Source: Blastobasis lacticolella (Eukaryota > Arthropoda > Insecta > Lepidoptera > Blastobasidae). Taken from it: DNA of 64,000 nt. The notes below the pieces were generated by a model. The model worked only from the letters and a program-made list of their open reading frames with translations, did no database searches and had not been told where the DNA came from. Shown here in pieces: positions 36,521-47,300 of this stretch; the first letter of the stretch is position 1, and every line of letters begins with the position of its first letter. The translations under genes were made by a program, and so were the position numbers. The stretch covers positions 7,741,545 to 7,805,544 of the forward strand of contig LR990042.1 of the NCBI GenBank assembly GCA_905147135.1, written 5' to 3'.

Positions 36521-37296
36521 TCGAATTAGAGATAAGTATGTCTAAAAACTTATCCAGAAACATCGATGAGTTGGATTATGATTTAAGGAGTTTTTATTTC
36601 ATAACATTATCCCTAAACAATGTGGCCGGCCAGAAATGAGATGTGGTAAAAGATTAAAATTTGTAATACTGATTGTAAAATTTAAAATATGTTTTGGGGT
36701 AAAGCCAGAACAGATTTTAAGCCTAAGTTTATTTTTTCACCATCTACAGCAGTAACGCAAAGAGATTCATAGAGGGCAAAGAGACTTGATTTTTCCTCAA
36801 ATAGTTCATATCATTTATATCTAAAAATTTGACTTAGCTTAAGCTGAGACAAATACTACATGTTGACAATGCGACATCTCAAAGAAACATAATAATGAAA
36901 GTTACTCCGTTGCAAGCAGTGCATGGAAGAAGATGATGATCTCATTAAACGTTCATCTCAGTGAGGGCATTACATTACCACGATGCTTCCTAGCTACGAA
37001 AGGTGTAGAGTAGCTTAATCTCTTTTTATGTCCCTGTTTTGTAAACGCATGTTTGCTGGTTATTGCGCCTGTCCAGTATCTGCATAGAATAAGTAATGAT
37101 GAGGATCTTGTAGTAATGAAGAGTTGCTTCACCTATTCTCAAAAGTAAGTAACTTGTTTATGGATGGTAACATTATACGACAGTGACTGTTAAACTCAAT
37201 GCTGCCTTTCGATTTATTATGCTGTCTTATTCCTGATTTACATTGATTAAGGACAGTGGCGAGTGGCAAGTACAAGTTCAGTGGCGAGTGACTGTT
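36521..37296. other. No feature recognised
   Basis: AT-rich spacer without a supported gene. Confidence 0.5.
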
Positions 37297-37412
37297 TCAT
37301 CATCACAGCCCATAACAGTCCACTGCAGGGCTTAGGGCCTCTCCCACAAAAAGGGAGGTTATTGCCATAATCTCCACGCTTGGCAGGCGGGTTGGAGATC
37401 GCAGTGTTATAA
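37297..37412 (+). mobile_element. Interspersed repeat family C, 5' part
   Basis: CACAGCCCATAACAGTCCAC to GGTTGGAGATCGCAGTG, a close match to the first 115 bases of the copy at 30982. The 3' part is missing. Confidence 0.8.
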
Positions 37413-38888
37413 TGGATTAGGTGCGGGATTCAATTTGGATCTACTTGCAAGGCAGCTTGCAAGCCAAGTTGACTCGCTAGTGTCCGATTGTTGTCCACCA
37501 CGGTACTTACTCACTGTGCTTGTCAACTTCGCTACACAGTTAACCAATGTAAATCAGGCGTTGGTTATTGGCAACAGATAAGTAGAGGACGAAATATAAT
37601 CGCGTACGGCTCCACAGATCTACTGTTCCTAAGAAAGGTAAGTAAACAAAAGCACGTAAGAACATTGCAACAGAACTTTCCGTAGAAATTACAAATTACA
37701 CGGTCTGCGTAGTAAAAGGGCTGGTACGGTTTCCAGGCGCAATTACAAATAACCCTTAGTTGCAACCTATAGAAACTAAATTGATCATAAATCTTTTGTT
37801 CAAAAGTTAAATTACACAGATACTAATAAGGTGGATACTCATACTAGGTGGATTTGAACACCAAATGGTAGATTAAGGTTAAATTATAGATATTAAGTCT
37901 TTAGTCGATACTTGCGTATAATAAGCTCCATGGACGGATCAGAAATGTACTATTAATTAGCGAAATATTTGATATGATCCATAGATATGGAGTGATATCG
38001 AGTGATATCGTCGATTTAAGAGGTTTATTGCTGTACTTTTGAGTGTGGCGTTCAACACACTAATTGGCCTACATTGCTGTGTCAAGAGAGATCATGTAAA
38101 ATGCGATATAGTCAAGCACGCTGATTACATTTGAAATAAGGTAAACCACACATTGCGTGATGCGGCACTGTGCTGTATTGATAGATCAATTTTGTTGTGT
38201 ATTTTTTACCAGCATCACCTTCAGCCTGTATTAGCTTATTGTTTGCAAATGGATTTTAGCCCTACGATTCCTTGTATGTATCTAGTAAACTGCCAATTAG
38301 CAAAATAAAAACAGGATCGAGAAATAATCGTATCGAAATAATCGTAGGTACAAGTTTTTAGGAGCTCGTAAATATGTATTTGGGAAGACACTGAATTTTA
38401 TTTGTGACTACAGACATTGAGCTTGAAATTATTTCAGCTATTAGGTAATAAAATGGAAATGTAATGGGTTTAATAAAATCTTCAAATCTTGTAGTAGCGT
38501 AGTCGTACTTGGATTCTGATGATTGTTATCCACCTTGAGAGTTGGTAGATCATATAATTAACTGCAAACACCAAGCTATTCAATCCTGATTGAAAATAAA
38601 ATAAATTTAAATCCAATGAAGCTATAAAATAAACGTTTACCTTCAACACGTTCAATCACCAACCTTAGCAGTTTTTTGTGCCTCAACCTCGTCTGACCTG
38701 TGTTACTTCTTGTGGTACTTAACATAAGAACCTGCAGTTGTATAGCAACACAGGCAAGTACCAAAACAAATAAATCAAAGGATCTGAACATAAGAACATG
38801 TGGTGCAGTGCCCTAGAAGCTGGGTAGTTTTGGTCGTGAGCCCACCACCAAATAGATGATGATACATGATGTACATTATTATTGTGAT
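37413..38888. other. No gene; small direct repeats
   Basis: GAGTGATATC occurs twice in tandem at 37990-38010. AATAATCGTA-type units repeat near 38320-38345. No exon is supported. Confidence 0.5.
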
Positions 38889-39118
38889 GACCTGAAAGGT
38901 TCAGTTGGCTAACATGCCGGTCGCCACGCAGAGGTTCCGTATTCGATTCCCGGCTGAGCAGAAATTGAAATGCTGTATTTTTATTTCTGTTTCGGGTCTG
39001 GGTGTAGTATGTATATACGTAGTTTATCTGTTATATAACATCTGTTATATATCCTTTAGGCTAGATGGCGCTGTGTGAATTATTCCAAGCATATTTATTA
39101 ATAAATATGGTTATTTAA
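38889..39118 (+). mobile_element. SINE family B
   Basis: Head GACCTGAAAGGTTCAGTTGG with a box B slightly altered (GTATTCGATTCC). The body and the GATGGCGCTGTGTGAATT block are clear, with an A/T-rich end. Confidence 0.9.
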
Positions 39119-39420
39119 TGTTGCGTTAGTGAGCGTCGCAGTTTTATCAGTCACACTTGAGACGTACTCATTTGGACGAAGATTGTTTGAAAGTTTATTA
39201 TCTGGATACTTATTCTTTTACGCAAAAATTACTTAACCAATTTTTATTATTCACGGCATAACTGAATTCTACGCAGACAAAGTTGCAGACAAAAGCTGAT
39301 GTCATAATATTGAAAACCAAATCGAAAGCGGTGTTTGTAGTTTAGATAAATACTTAAAATAATCAAAGTCAATAAAAACGATTGCATGGATTTGAGGAAC
39401 TGATATTGAGTTCTCTAATT

Positions 39421-39650
39421 GTATAGGATTCCTAGCGCTATCTTGACATAGAATAAAACAAAGTCGCTTCCCGCCATCTGTATCTATGCACGCTTAGATC
39501 TTTTAAACTACGCAACGGATTTTAATGCAGTTTTCAACAATAGATAAAGTGATTCAAGAGGAAGGTTTATAAGCAAGAAAAAAAGAGTAGGTAGGGGTAA
39601 AGTAGGTGTACGCGAACGAAGCCGTGCGGGGTCCACTAGTGTATCATAAA
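39421..39650 (+). mobile_element. Old interspersed repeat with CGCAACGGATTTTAATGC block
   Basis: Contains ACTACGCAACGGATTTTAAT, GTGATTCAAGAGGAAGGTTT and GCGAACGAAGCCGTGCGGGG. This set of blocks is, from memory, usual for a repeat of moth genomes. The class is not certain. Confidence 0.5.
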
Positions 39651-40558
39651 TTACTTGATATCTCTAATCAACTTGCCAAAATTAGCAACAAAAAAATATG
39701 ATGAATTGGTAGCAAGGAACGCATCGACATTAATTTATGCAAATTCGTTAATCGATGTTCTACTTGGGTAGTGAAACAATCAACTAAGTTATTAACTTCC
39801 GTACAGCTTCATCAAAAAAATGCTGCCGGACCAGTTCTACGAGCGACGTTAGACAGCCGTGAATCCTGTTTGCACCAGTAAAAACTGGACTAGTAAGTAA
39901 GGACTTAATGATTTATTATTGTCCTTCATGCAAAAGTATGTACAACGATATTACAATGTACGAGTATAATGTCATCTACAGTTTCAGACCTATCTTCACG
40001 CGTATTAGTCATGTTCCCACGGGTCTAAACATGAGACGTTGATTAAGAAACTTTTTTCCTATTAGTAATCTTTTTCTCAGGCCTAGACGGATTAAGCTGT
40101 GGCCAGTTATTTGCGCAACACGTAAGGTCGGAATTGCATCTCAATGCATTAAAGTTAGGCGTGTAGCAATGGCTGTCATTGTTTTATATCGGCTCTTGTG
40201 ACCTATCCCAGTATACTCAGTGTACCTACATAGTGACAGCAATAAATAGTGATATTTAGTGTTAGCCATTATTCACTTAATAGCTAATTTATCTTTGCGG
40301 GTGTGTAATAATTTGCAAAGGCTAGAGGCATGCAATTATAACGGCCTGTTGTGCAGTGAAATTATAGCAAATGAACTATCTATAGGTCATTATTCCTAGG
40401 CGATGTATTCATTTAGGGGAACATTTTTAAGCCACATATCTACTACATAAAATACATGTAATAGTGTTATTTATTATAATAAAATGTATAGAGTCTGAAA
40501 CTATGTAACTGATTCTTAACATAATTTACACAACCTTGGAATCAAATTTTCAAAGGAA
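39651..40558. other. No feature recognised
   Basis: AT-rich spacer without a supported gene. Confidence 0.5.
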
Positions 40559-40690
40559 CTTTCTCCCACGCACACTAATGTTGTGGAATGTGCTCCCTGG
40601 AAAGTACAACATAGAGTTCTTCAAGAAAAGGTGATACCCCGGTGATTGCTTACCGTCAAGCAGGCCGTAAGCTTTGCCACTTTAGTGGTA
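40559..40690 (+). pseudogene. CR1/Jockey-like LINE, end of ORF2 and 3' tail
   Basis: Translates as FLPRTLMLWNVLPGKYNIEFFKKR and a stop, the usual C-terminal end of a CR1/Jockey-type reverse transcriptase ORF. The 3' tail GCTTACCGTCAAGCAGGCCG follows, related to the family D motif. This ties family D to a LINE 3' end. Confidence 0.65.
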
Positions 40691-40779
40691 TAAAAACATA
40701 ACCTTCATAAGAAAGTAACTTTTCAAATGAAAATCTCAACATTAGTTATTCTAGTCCGGATAACAAATAATACCGAAGC

Positions 40780-41000
40780 AATTACGTGACGTATTCGGAA
40801 GAGCGCGAGATGACGTTGGCCCAAAAAATGTAGCTCGCAACTTCACTTTCAACCATTCACTTTCGTTGAGAGTGCAAGTGATCTTGACCTGCCTCAACGT
40901 GATGCGAGTGACGTATGTCTTTCTGACGTCACACTTTCTCAGTCAAAATCAACTGAAAGTGAAAGGACTGTGAGAAAGTAGGTGCGCCGAAACCGTATTA
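40780..41000. promoter_or_regulatory. Cluster of CRE-like TGACGT sites
   Basis: TGACGT appears at about 40788, 40812, 40908 and 40922, the last as full TGACGTCA. GAAAGTGAAAG (about 40965) and its inverse ACTTTC-type sites (40843-40870) flank them. CACTTTCTCAGTC and GACTGTGAGAAAGT form a near-inverted pair at 40930-40980. It could be an enhancer or an unknown repeat. Confidence 0.3.
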
Positions 41001-41731
41001 CCTACTGCGCTACTTTCATGGTTTGAGAGGTTTTCAAACGTCATCAAAGATCATTCAAATTTAAGGCGTTATTCTTCTTGATACACAATTGTATTGTTTG
41101 AGTCACTATAATCACAGAAAGTTCTGTGTTCGGATGTTTTTTACTTACATAGTAACTTTTCCCTTCTATGACTATATGGGCTATGAGATATTTATTCCAT
41201 AATTTTTGCTTTGAATGGGAATCAGATTTATGAAAAACAATGGATTATCGTAAATAACATCCATCTTAGAAAGTAACCATAACATTACGCCTTTTTTCCG
41301 TAGATGTAGTTAGAAATCACATAAAACACAAAAACAAAATCAAGTATTTTACATCTTATGTATTTAATTATAATCGGATTTCGAAATCTTGGTAAAAATA
41401 ACCGAATTGCTAAACCTAAACGACACTAATCTGCAAGAATGCGTAACTGAATTACAAAACAATTCTATAAATAAACTGATACATTTCCTATAGAAACGTA
41501 ACCTGAATTAAGCTAGAATAACACATTGACAAATTAATTTTAGCAAGTTATATTTGGGGAATGAATAATATTCATGTTGTTATTTGGTAGCGAACTATTG
41601 TCAACACATTTCATTCAATTTACCAGACAAACTAGGATAGAACCATGTAGTTCCAGGCCTACCACATACTAACATATTATAGCTACTACATCCTACTACA
41701 TCCTTCAAATACAATAATTATTTAGGCGTTG
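41001..41731. other. No feature recognised
   Basis: AT-rich spacer. Confidence 0.5.
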
Positions 41732-42045
41732 TTGTACCGGTCGTGCTATCGTGCGCGAGGGCTCGGGGTCCGCCTTGACCATGATCCAGGACTTGGCAGA
41801 TCAGGTAATTTCAGTAGAGCTGACAGAGGTTAACAAGGGAACCTGACCAGATTGGATCATGATTACACATGTGCAGGTTTCGTCACGATGTTTTCCCTCA
41901 CTGTAAGAGCATCGGCCAGTGTTCAACTAATGTACCTACATAATTCAGAAAAGAGTCATTGGTATATGGCGCCACTAGGGTTCCTCTTTCTAATATTCGT
42001 AGTCTTGTTATTCCGAATATCTTCATCATCTCAGCCACAGGATGT
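41732..42045 (-). mobile_element. SINE family A with non-tRNA head
   Basis: The tail (GGGCTCGGGGTCCGCCTTGA on +) and body are clear. Beyond GTCATTGGTATATGGCGCCA the sequence is the block AATATTCGTAGTCTTGTTATTCCG rather than a tRNA-like head. It matches the start of the copy at 18899-19206. Confidence 0.8.
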
Positions 42046-42520
42046 GAACTGGTGTACATATACGTCCTTACACGATTATCAACTATGTGCCTCCTGCATC
42101 CATCAGCTCCCCAAGACCTTTAAATAGATAGGTGAATCCGGACATCTTCTACAAATCGACGAACTTGCGTGTGGGCGAAATATTCCTAGGTAGAAAAGGC
42201 AGTAATCCTTTCAGCTTTACAAACGTTTCCGGAATGTTTGGGGTTGTCCGAGATGCTTGAGCCTGCACGATGCCGCCTCGTCGCAGGATTTTCAAGATGT
42301 GGGCAGCTCTCTCCTCTTCCTCCAGGCAAGCACAGAGGGCTGTTCGTGATACCTATAGTGAAAAGGTGTTTATTAAAAGGACCGTGTCCGGTTGAAGCCA
42401 AGACCTTTACAATATCGTTCATCTATCATCCATTTCCGGTACGTGGATTGCTACTTCAATTTCACGATTGTAAAACCTATGTTGGTGACCTTAGTTCTGC
42501 TACGGATTATTAGTTTGTAG
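42046..42520 (+). mobile_element. Family F repeat pieces around a LINE fragment
   Basis: TGTGCCTCCTGCATCCATC at 42087 and TTAGTTCTGCTACGGA at 42490 both recur, in order, in the copy at 50561-50860. The middle is replaced by the minus-strand LINE fragment at 42186-42425, suggesting a nested insertion. Confidence 0.45.
42186..42425 (-). pseudogene. LINE fragment from the C-terminal region, R1/Jockey-like
   Basis: The minus-strand frame reads TGHGPFNKHLFTIGITNSPL then CLPGGRGESCPHLENPATRR. This matches the region after the reverse transcriptase in R1/Jockey-type elements, a GHxxxNxHLxxxGxxxSPLC pattern followed by a damaged Cys/His cluster. Several of the usual cysteines and the EEE run are lost, so it is dead. 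Confidence 0.6.
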
Positions 42521-42942
42521 TCCCACAAAAACGTAGAAACAAATTCTGGTTATCGAAGGGACCAGGTGGCCTGACTGCCTCTAAGTAATTTGTCATCGTC
42601 ATCGATATCTATAAGGGGTTGAGGGATTAGTCCTGCATTATACTGTGCTGGAAACCATACGGTTAACTAGGTCGTAATGAGTATCGACATGAATTTTTTT
42701 ATTGTATATTTAAGCTTAATAATAAAAATAATAATTTCTAAGAATGAAAATAAATATGGAGAAAAATAATAATAATTAACCTCAATGTAACACGTTAACT
42801 GTCCCTGCATCACATGTGATTCTAATCTAAGACAAAGTGTAATTTGTGATGCAATCAACTCAAATTTCAAATCAAATTTGTGGTGTATCAACTAGATGCT
42901 CTTAAGTAAGGATGTTTAAGTGGAATATTAAAGTAAATTTAA
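42521..42942. other. No feature recognised
   Basis: AT-rich spacer before the tandem duplication. Confidence 0.5.
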
Positions 42943-43740
42943 AATGAATAAGCCTATAAGTAAAAAAGTTTTTATTTGGAGAAAATTATACTTCGCGAAG
43001 CGAAAGAAAAAAAAAGAAATTGAAAGTCCCTCAACGTACCGGAAAATCGATTAATTCAAAAATTTTAATTTTATACCTATTCTTAAGAAAAAATGAAATT
43101 GTACATCATGAATTTGTGTTGGAAAGTCCATGTGATAGCTAAATGTATACAATCACATGTTGTAACGCGCCGCTGGTAACAGCGATGTCACCCATGCAAT
43201 GGGGCGATGATCACGACAAACCCGTTTGCCGGGCGGTCTGTTTGTACGAGTGCATACAATAGGAAAGAGCACAAGGTCCGGCGGTAGAGATGTGCTTCTA
43301 GACACCGAGGCTGGAGAACAAGTAGGGTACGAGTAAGTAAATGAAAAACGAATGAGCATAAAATACAATACTGTTTTATTTGAAGAAAATTATACTTTAA
43401 TGTCCGTAAAAATCAATTGAAAGTTCCTGAAAATACCAAAAAATCGATGATTTTATAAATTTCAATGTTTTAACCTATTAACAACAAAAAAATTCAATTA
43501 TACGTCACATGAATGCGGGGGAATTTGTGTTGGACAGTCAAAGTGATAGCTAAATGTATACAATCACATGTCGTAACGCGCCGCTGGTAATAGCGATGTC
43601 ACTCATGAAATGGGGCGATGATCACGACAAACCCGTTTGCCGGGCGGTCTGTCGGCGAGTGCATACAATAGGAAAGAGCACAAGGTCGTAGAGATGTGCT
43701 TCTAGAGACCGAGGCCGGAGAACAAGTAGGGTACGAGGAG
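42943..43740 (+). repeat. Two-copy tandem duplication, period 411
   Basis: AATTTGTGTTGGA marks the same point at 43111 and 43522. The following 220 bases (with GCGATGATCACGACAAACCC, GCATACAATAGGAAAGAGCA and GAGAACAAGTAGGGTACGAG) are nearly identical. The 170 bases before each marker are more diverged, in A-rich sequence. There is no coding potential. Confidence 0.85.
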
Positions 43741-43779
43741 ATATACTATACAAATATATTTTTTAAGAATTGTTGTACC

Positions 43780-44057
43780 ACACTTATTTAGGACGTTACG
43801 CATTGCATTCAGCGAGAGTTCTGTCTCAGAGTAGGTATATGGAGATTTTCAAGAATGGTTAGACCACAGTTGTTAAGAACATCAAGTAATGCATCCAAGA
43901 ATTGTGTCTCAGTTTAGGCATATGGTGATTGTCAAGTATGGTTAAACCACAGTTCCTTAGAACATTACGTACTGCATCCAGACAGAGTTCTATCTCAGAG
44001 TAGGTATATGGATATTTCCAAGAAGGGTTAAACGACAGTTACTTAGATCATCGCGCA
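43780..44057 (+). repeat. Minisatellite, unit 83-86 bp, left part
   Basis: The marker CTCAG after a TCTGTCT/TGTGTCT/TCTATCT variant ends at 43829, 43912 and 43998. Each unit also has TAGGTATATGG-like, AAGAATGGTTA-like and CTTAGAACAT-like parts. The array is broken by a LINE at 44058 and resumes at 44934. Confidence 0.85.
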
Positions 44058-44933
44058 TCGTAGGCCATACTAATCCCTTCCCAATTACTGTTTTGCATTG
44101 TGCTCGATGCCCTCTCAGCGAAAATTCAGGACATGCCTCCTTTGCTTATGAAGTACGCTGACGACATTGTGCTAGTGAGCAAGCTTATGCATGATCTTGA
44201 GACCAGAGTAAACACCTGGAAGGAGGTGCTAGAAAACGGTGGTTTGAAGTTTAATGTAACCAAAACGGAGTATATGGCCAGCTGCAGCGTAGATCCCGAA
44301 ACCATCCTTGTAGGTAACGAAGCTGTCAATAGAACAGATAAATCCAAATACCTCGGATCCGCGATGCACGAGTCCGGCGATATTGGCCCGGATCTCAAGT
44401 CCCGAATCTCTGCAGCTTGGGCCAAATGGCGGGAACTCACGGCAGTCACCTGTGACCCTAAAATCCCTTTAAAGCTCAAAGGGCTTATATACAAGAGTAT
44501 AATAAGACCCGTGACGCTCTATGGCTGCGAGACTTGGCCAGGGCTGACGAAACACGTTCGCGAACTCCACGCCAACGAAATGAAAATGCTACGATGGATG
44601 TGCGGAGCTACGAGACTCAATCGAGTACGTAACGAGTACATCCGTGGCAGTGGTGGATATCGCAGATAAGATCGAGGAGGCTCGTCTGCGCTGGTTTTGG
44701 TCACGTGTTACCGAAGCCACAGGGATATGTGGGAAATAGGTGCTTGAACCTGCCGGTATCAGGAAATAGGTCCCGTGGGCGACCCAAGATGCGATGGATT
44801 GACATCGCTGAGTCGAATGTGAGAGCCAACGGGTTACGACGAGAGGACGCCAAAGACCGGACGAAGTGGAAAAGATTAAGTAGTAATCGGACCCTGGTAG
44901 AGGCTGGGATAAGCGCTATGACGACGACGACGA
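44058..44933 (+). mobile_element. RTE-type LINE, 5'-truncated, with target duplication
   Basis: 876 bp of the 3' end of a non-LTR retrotransposon. It begins inside the reverse transcriptase, with LDALSAKIQD then KYADDIVLVSK, and ends in an ACGACGACGACG run. It is flanked by a 16-bp duplication (44042-44057 and 44934-44949, one mismatch). Removing the insert and one duplicate restores the 86-bp period of the host minisatellite. RTE assignment rests on the YADDIVLV core, the C-terminal ETW/ELHANEMKMLRWM region and the short microsatellite tail. Confidence 0.9.
44100..44669 (+). pseudogene. RTE reverse-transcriptase fragment, frame 1
   Basis: About 190 codons covering the catalytic YADD box (bases 44151-44162), the TKTEYM segment (about residues 54-59), YGCETWP (about 141) and ELHANEMKMLRWMCGATRLN (about 155-174). 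The N-terminal endonuclease and most of the palm are missing through 5' truncation. The frame is lost near 44645; similarity continues in another frame, so a frameshift has occurred. Confidence 0.85.
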
Positions 44934-44938
44934 CTTAG
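44660..44938 (+). pseudogene. RTE C-terminal region, after the frameshift
   Basis: Pieces in order: ADKIEEARLRWF just after the shift, then, from 44721, GYVGNRCLNLPVSGNRSRGR with PKMRWIDI and EDAKDRTKWKRLSS, then tail codons from the ACG run. The same C-terminal blocks recur in the stubs at 15722, 52643, 53275 and 54241. Stops and a further frame change near 44700 make it non-functional. Confidence 0.8.
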
Positions 44939-44992
44939 AACATCGCGCACTGCATCCAGCCAGAGTTTTGTCTCAGAGGAGATCTATATAAG
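44934..44992 (+). repeat. Minisatellite, right part after LINE
   Basis: CTTAGAACATCGCGCACTGC then CCAGCCAGAGTTTTGTCTCAG continues the unit interrupted at 44057. The CTCAG marker ends at 44976; subtracting the 892 inserted or duplicated bases places it 86 bases after the previous one. Confidence 0.85.
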
Positions 44993-46720
44993 AAATATAC
45001 CTAGTAGGCATCTATAATCAAAATGAATTCACTGCGTAGGTAGGTAGATATACTTTTGTTATTGGCTCACAGGCACATTGCCAAAGACTTTTAAATACTA
45101 GCTTAATCAATGCACATTTTTCATTCAGTTCCGACATCCATGTCCATTTTCGTAAATGGTTAAGTGCCAGTAAGAGATCGCTACTAGTATTAAGATTAAG
45201 ACCGTTCGTCTACTTCTCTATTGAACGAACCTATACACATTTTATGCCTGCGTTCAGAACTGTGCAATAAAGTTGAATAATGTAGATACTTATTATTTAT
45301 TGTCCCAAAATAAAATATACGGTGTAAATTTATAAAGAAACACTTAATATACAAAAATAATAACAAACAATTTTAATAAAGCCAATAGACAATCCAACTC
45401 TATTGCAGCGGTAGCGTATCATTGCATAAGTTGCGTAATTAGAAGTCAATGGCATAAAAGGACGGTTGATGGGTTATGCTAGCGATAATGTGACATGCCT
45501 AACATAGTTGCGAATCACGGCTCCCCTCGCTAACAGGCATGATGTGACGTTAATTGTCTGTTATTTATACCTAGCGCAGAAAACGCTCTGTTAGCGTGTA
45601 TTTAATACATGAAATATAGATACTCTAACAGTTTGAATCGGTTAACAAAATTTGTTGTCAAAAACAATCGTGAAGCGTACAGAATCGTACAGAATAAAGA
45701 AGAAGAAGTAACTGATAACGAAATATGGCTATTTGACATAGTAACTGTGTTTCATTCACTCATAGTTTTGCTAGTCTTCGGTATAAAGACACCGCAGCAC
45801 TTACCAAATACATACATTGTATGTAGAAACTATACCTAACTACTCCTTTCGCAACTTTGAAAAAGATTTTCGATCCGTCAACTTTCAGCAAAAACTAAAC
45901 TAATTCAATCCAAAATTTAATGTGATCATTGTGATGTATGGAATCGTTATAATCTATCTATGCAGTAATTTGATCATCACCATCACACTGTTATTAGTCC
46001 ATGTAAAAGGCCTCCATCAATATTTGCCACAGTTTGCCGCATCAACTTTTCGTACGCAAAGAGCAAATATATAAATAGATATGTCTCTTACTTAACATCA
46101 ACCTGCCCCAACAACTTACGTAAGTAATTCATATTTAGACTTAGAACCCTGAACTAACTAAATGATACTCACACCGACGAATTATTTATCACTCAACACA
46201 GCTGCGGTGAAACATTTACGACCATTGTACCGTGTTATTGGCCCCGCAGTGACATTTGCTTTTAAATATAGCTTTACCCTCATTATTGACACTTATGAAT
46301 ACCTTTGCGCTATATTTGGAGTGGATAAAGAGGACACGAGTTACTTCAGAGCAGAGAAGCGCCTTTAGTGCCAAATTACAAGCATTTATTTATAATATTA
46401 TATGTTTAACTTGAGGTAATTTTGGGTACAATTACGAGTATATTGAGCTGCATTGACACACTGGCTTTTATATAATTTTAAAAATTTATTTTTCAAGTAA
46501 AAATAAAAAAAATACTTTTTTACGATGTTGCAGCAGCGATTTATAAATGTTTAAATTCTAGCCTGGTTCACTGGCCAATGAGTATTTCTATGATTTAAAT
46601 CAAGAGTATAAAAGAAAAAAATAGGGGGTTGTATTGTATTCTGTATATATAATTTTCATTTTACAACTTTAGGAGTAATTATGAAGCTTTCAAAAGTACA
46701 AATCTTTCGTAACACAATTT
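44993..46720. other. No gene supported
   Basis: AT-rich spacer; frames at 45609-45839 and 46162-46368 lack motifs and splice signals. Confidence 0.45.
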
Positions 46721-46779
46721 TTCTGGAATGCCCGTTTCAATTCTGGAATCTGGAATCTCTTCTGGAATGGTTTCTGGAA
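46721..46779. promoter_or_regulatory. Four heat-shock-element-like TTCTGGAA sites
   Basis: TTCTGGAA (the TTCnnGAA pattern bound by heat-shock factor dimers) lies at 46721, 46741, 46760 and 46772. An extra TCTGGAATC at 46749 suggests a decayed short tandem repeat. Strict five-base phasing between all sites is not kept, so function is uncertain. Confidence 0.4.
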
Positions 46780-47044
46780 TGTCTGGACTTCACGTCAATA
46801 GCTCTTTACCAATGTACTTGTCGGTTTAGGTCAATCGTCCAAATGGGTATTCACAGTTTGTCTTTGCAAATCGTAGCACTTTCTTTCCGAAAACAAAGAA
46901 AACTTTTCGCTAATCGTAATTTTGATGTACTAACCTCTTTCGCTTCTTCTGCATCCATTAAACTTATATATTTATCTTAATAAACTTAAATATTGGTGCC
47001 ACTTTTTTTGGCTAGGTATACTTTGGCAAAATCGCTATAGTTCA
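46780..47044. other. No feature recognised
   Basis: AT-rich spacer. Confidence 0.5.
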
Positions 47045-47300
47045 GTGGAAACCACCATTTTTTTTTGCGCCTACCGCAAAATGTGTAATGGCAACCTCCG
47101 AACTAATGAGGGCGGCAATCAGAGTACACTCATGTGTACCTGCGCGGCCGGTCGTCTGGTTATGCTGTACTCGCAATCTAGGCGTCTAGCAGCTGAACTC
47201 TGCATTGGGAGGTTCTAAAGCCAGGAAGGCTTTTCAGGCTTCATCGAATGTGACACCCCGTAGGGATGGGGTGCGCAGCCACATGTTAAACAGAAGAGGA
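47045..47300. other. GC-richer patch of unknown nature
   Basis: Contains GCGCGGCCGGTCGTCTGGTT and ACACCCCGTAGGGATGGGGTG (the latter as an imperfect hairpin). It may be an old LINE or repeat fragment, but no peptide or second copy was recognised. Confidence 0.35.

Noticed and set aside
36270..36545. 91-codon frame as a gene
   Set aside because: It lies wholly in a SINE A copy; similar frames occur at 894-1079, 41852-42127 and 60151-60507 for the same reason.
42943..43740. CRISPR-like or satellite array
   Set aside because: Only two units, far too long for CRISPR repeats, and no spacers; it is a tandem duplication.
44126..44494. Minus-strand frame of 122 codons
   Set aside because: It is the shadow of the RTE reverse-transcriptase frame on the + strand.
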